From assembly GCA_964640055.1 (NCBI GenBank), contig CAZXFH010000055.1:1-17959 (forward strand): 17,959 bases of DNA. Direction: 5' to 3'. This DNA comes from CAZXFH01 sp964640055. Its GTDB lineage: Bacteria; Fidelibacterota; UBA2242; JAFGTP01. A program made the position numbers and the translations under genes. Shown in pieces: positions 16,850 to 17,959 of this stretch; position 1 is the first letter of the stretch; every line of letters starts with the position of its first letter. The notes beneath the pieces are model-generated. The model did no database searches and was not told the origin of the DNA. It saw only the letters and a list, made by a program, of their open reading frames with translations.

Positions 16850-16862
16850 TACTGCTACAGTA
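16850..16862. repeat. Small palindrome in the htpG upstream region
   Basis: TACTG-CTA-CAGTA is a perfect 5-3-5 inverted repeat about 41 nt before the htpG ATG. It could be an operator or an mRNA leader hairpin, or chance. The 245-bp htpG/permease divergent region also holds the perfect 10-bp palindrome TGAAATTTCA at 16952-16961. Confidence 0.25.
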
Positions 16863-17039
16863 CAAACATATATTCCAAGATCATGCCAAAACTGTTATAA
16901 GTCAATTTGTCATGTTCTGCTCCATCCCGACAAAGTTCCCTTTGATCATCCTGAAATTTCAATTATTTTTAATCGGAGATAAAATACCAAGCTTTTAAAG
17001 GGTAAGAACATTAACGATCCTTTGGATTGAGAACTGATC

Positions 17040-17047
17040 AGGAAGGA
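17040..17047 (+). promoter_or_regulatory. Ribosome binding site of the permease with a TTG start
   Basis: AGGAAGGA lies 7 nt before TTG 17055. It supports the TTG as start, since no in-frame ATG is found close by. Confidence 0.65.
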
Positions 17048-17054
17048 TTCTGTT

Positions 17055-17804
17055 TTGGACTGGTATTATATTTTATTTTTAATGACCGGGATAGTGGCCG
17101 GATTTATTAACACCTTGGCTGGCGGCGGATCCACACTCACCCTACCGGTGCTTATCCTGGCCGGCTTACCTTCGCCCATCGCCAATGCCACCAACCGAGT
17201 GGCAATTTTACTGCAAAATGTGATAGGCGTCTGGCGATTTTACCGCTATGATCAATTAAAAGTGAAACCAGTACTGCCCATTACTCTAGCTGCTGTAGCC
17301 GGTGCTATTGCCGGATCTTTTTTTGCGGTCAAAATAAGCACAGAACACTTTGATACTCTATTGGGCATTATATTTATCTTTATATTAATCGTTATGTTAA
17401 TCCCCAAATCAGCGACCCGGGCGGCAGGCAAAAAAATACCCCCTTGGCTTGAAATAATCATCTTTATGGCGATTGGTTTTTACGGCGGTTTGGTTCAGGC
17501 CGGCGTGGGATTCTTGTTTCTGGCGGGACTTAATCTTATCGAGCGTTATAATCTGGTCAGGGCCAATGCGATCAAATTATTTATTATTTTATGTTATACG
17601 CTGGTTGCTGTATTTATTTTTGGTTTTTTCGGTAAAATCATGTGGCTATACGGGTTGGTTCTGGCAACAGGCAATATGCTTGGCGCCTATCTGGGCGTAA
17701 TCAGTGCCGTCAAGAAAGGCGAAAAACTGGTCCGGATGGTGCTCTTCATAGCGATAATTGTGGCCTGTCTCAAGTTATTTGGTCTCTTTAATTTTTTGGG
17801 TTAA
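17055..17804 (+). CDS. TauE/SafE-family membrane permease
   Basis: 249 aa, almost entirely hydrophobic with about seven or eight membrane segments. The first half carries the family hallmark GFINTLAGGGSTLTLPVL (16-33) followed by PSPIANATNRVA (39-50). The second half carries the related repeat GFYGGLVQAGVGFLF, as expected for the two inverted repeats of this family. A loop with basic residues (PKSATRAAGKK) lies between them. TauE/SafE proteins are inner-membrane exporters or importers of sulfite, sulfonates or other small organic anions; the substrate here cannot be told. Length is normal. The start is TTG, supported by AGGAAGGA 7 nt upstream. It diverges from htpG and has no functional neighbour on the same strand in the window. 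Confidence 0.9.
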   Translation: MDWYYILFLMTGIVAGFINTLAGGGSTLTLPVLILAGLPSPIANATNRVAILLQNVIGVWRFYRYDQLKVKPVLPITLAAVAGAIAGSFFAVKISTEHFDTLLGIIFIFILIVMLIPKSATRAAGKKIPPWLEIIIFMAIGFYGGLVQAGVGFLFLAGLNLIERYNLVRANAIKLFIILCYTLVAVFIFGFFGKIMWLYGLVLATGNMLGAYLGVISAVKKGEKLVRMVLFIAIIVACLKLFGLFNFLG

Positions 17805-17959
17805 TCATTATAACTAAACCCGGTTTTGAAATTGTCGGTTTTATCTGTCTATTACCAAGCTATTGATATTTATAATCTTATACAATATTTATTAACCCCT
17901 TGAGTAGTAAGCACCAATGCATATATATCTATAAGATACTTTCATAAATACTCATTTTA

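Noticed and set aside
16810..17054. CIRCE or heat-shock operator upstream of htpG
   Set aside because: No TTAGCACTC/GAGTGCTAA arms and no convincing heat-shock promoter. Only small palindromes (16850-16862 and 16952-16961) are present.
17805..17959. Gene or terminator after the permease
   Set aside because: AT-rich, with only short frames on both strands. The AAACC/GGTTT arms around 17816-17841 are too weak to call a terminator.

Overview
The window comes from a Gram-negative-type bacterium. It carries a TonB-dependent outer-membrane receptor, exported proteins and a predicted lipoprotein. The receptor has an N-terminal carboxypeptidase-regulatory-like domain. Its neighbour carries a fibronectin III domain and a C-terminal beta-sandwich with an 'IRIVPNPY' motif. 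In my recollection this combination is typical of FCB-group lineages such as Calditrichota, KSB1 or Marinimicrobia-like bacteria; that placement is inference. Clear Shine-Dalgarno sites and TTGACA/TATAAT-like hexamers argue against classical Bacteroidota. No rRNA, tRNA, CRISPR array, transposase or integrase was seen.

Region 1 (1-6133, minus strand) is a three-gene export/uptake operon. It is read as the 1077-aa SusC-like receptor, then a 764-aa exported protein, then a second exported protein cut off by the left edge. The two exported proteins are paralogues: their N-terminal halves share QAAKGLW, KVIH-GPR and KxYAYS blocks. They sit where a SusD lipoprotein would be expected but do not look like SusD.

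Region 2 (6302-8411, minus strand) holds a zinc-dependent alcohol dehydrogenase followed by a radical SAM/SPASM enzyme with complete cluster ligands. A near-consensus promoter precedes the dehydrogenase. A 433-bp divergent intergenic region follows, with a second promoter facing right and a possible 38-aa leader peptide.

Region 3 (8845-13937, plus strand) is a four-gene run with short gaps: a tandem-GNAT acetyltransferase, a GAF-PAS-GAF sensor with no output domain, a coiled-coil lipoprotein, and a four-part fusion protein. The fusion joins an ICMT/PEMT-like membrane domain, a PlsC acyltransferase, a zinc ribbon and a PH/GRAM-like tail. Together they suggest a membrane-lipid or envelope function, but the pathway is unknown.

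Region 4 (13987-16809, minus strand) holds the Hsp90 chaperone htpG, a strong hairpin, and a single-chain pseudo-dimeric nitroreductase with a TTG start. A TauE/SafE-type permease, also with a TTG start, diverges from htpG and is followed by AT-rich non-coding sequence to the right edge.

The two most unusual items are the receptor with tandem SusD-unlike exported partners and the four-domain lipid-enzyme fusion with its orphan sensor.
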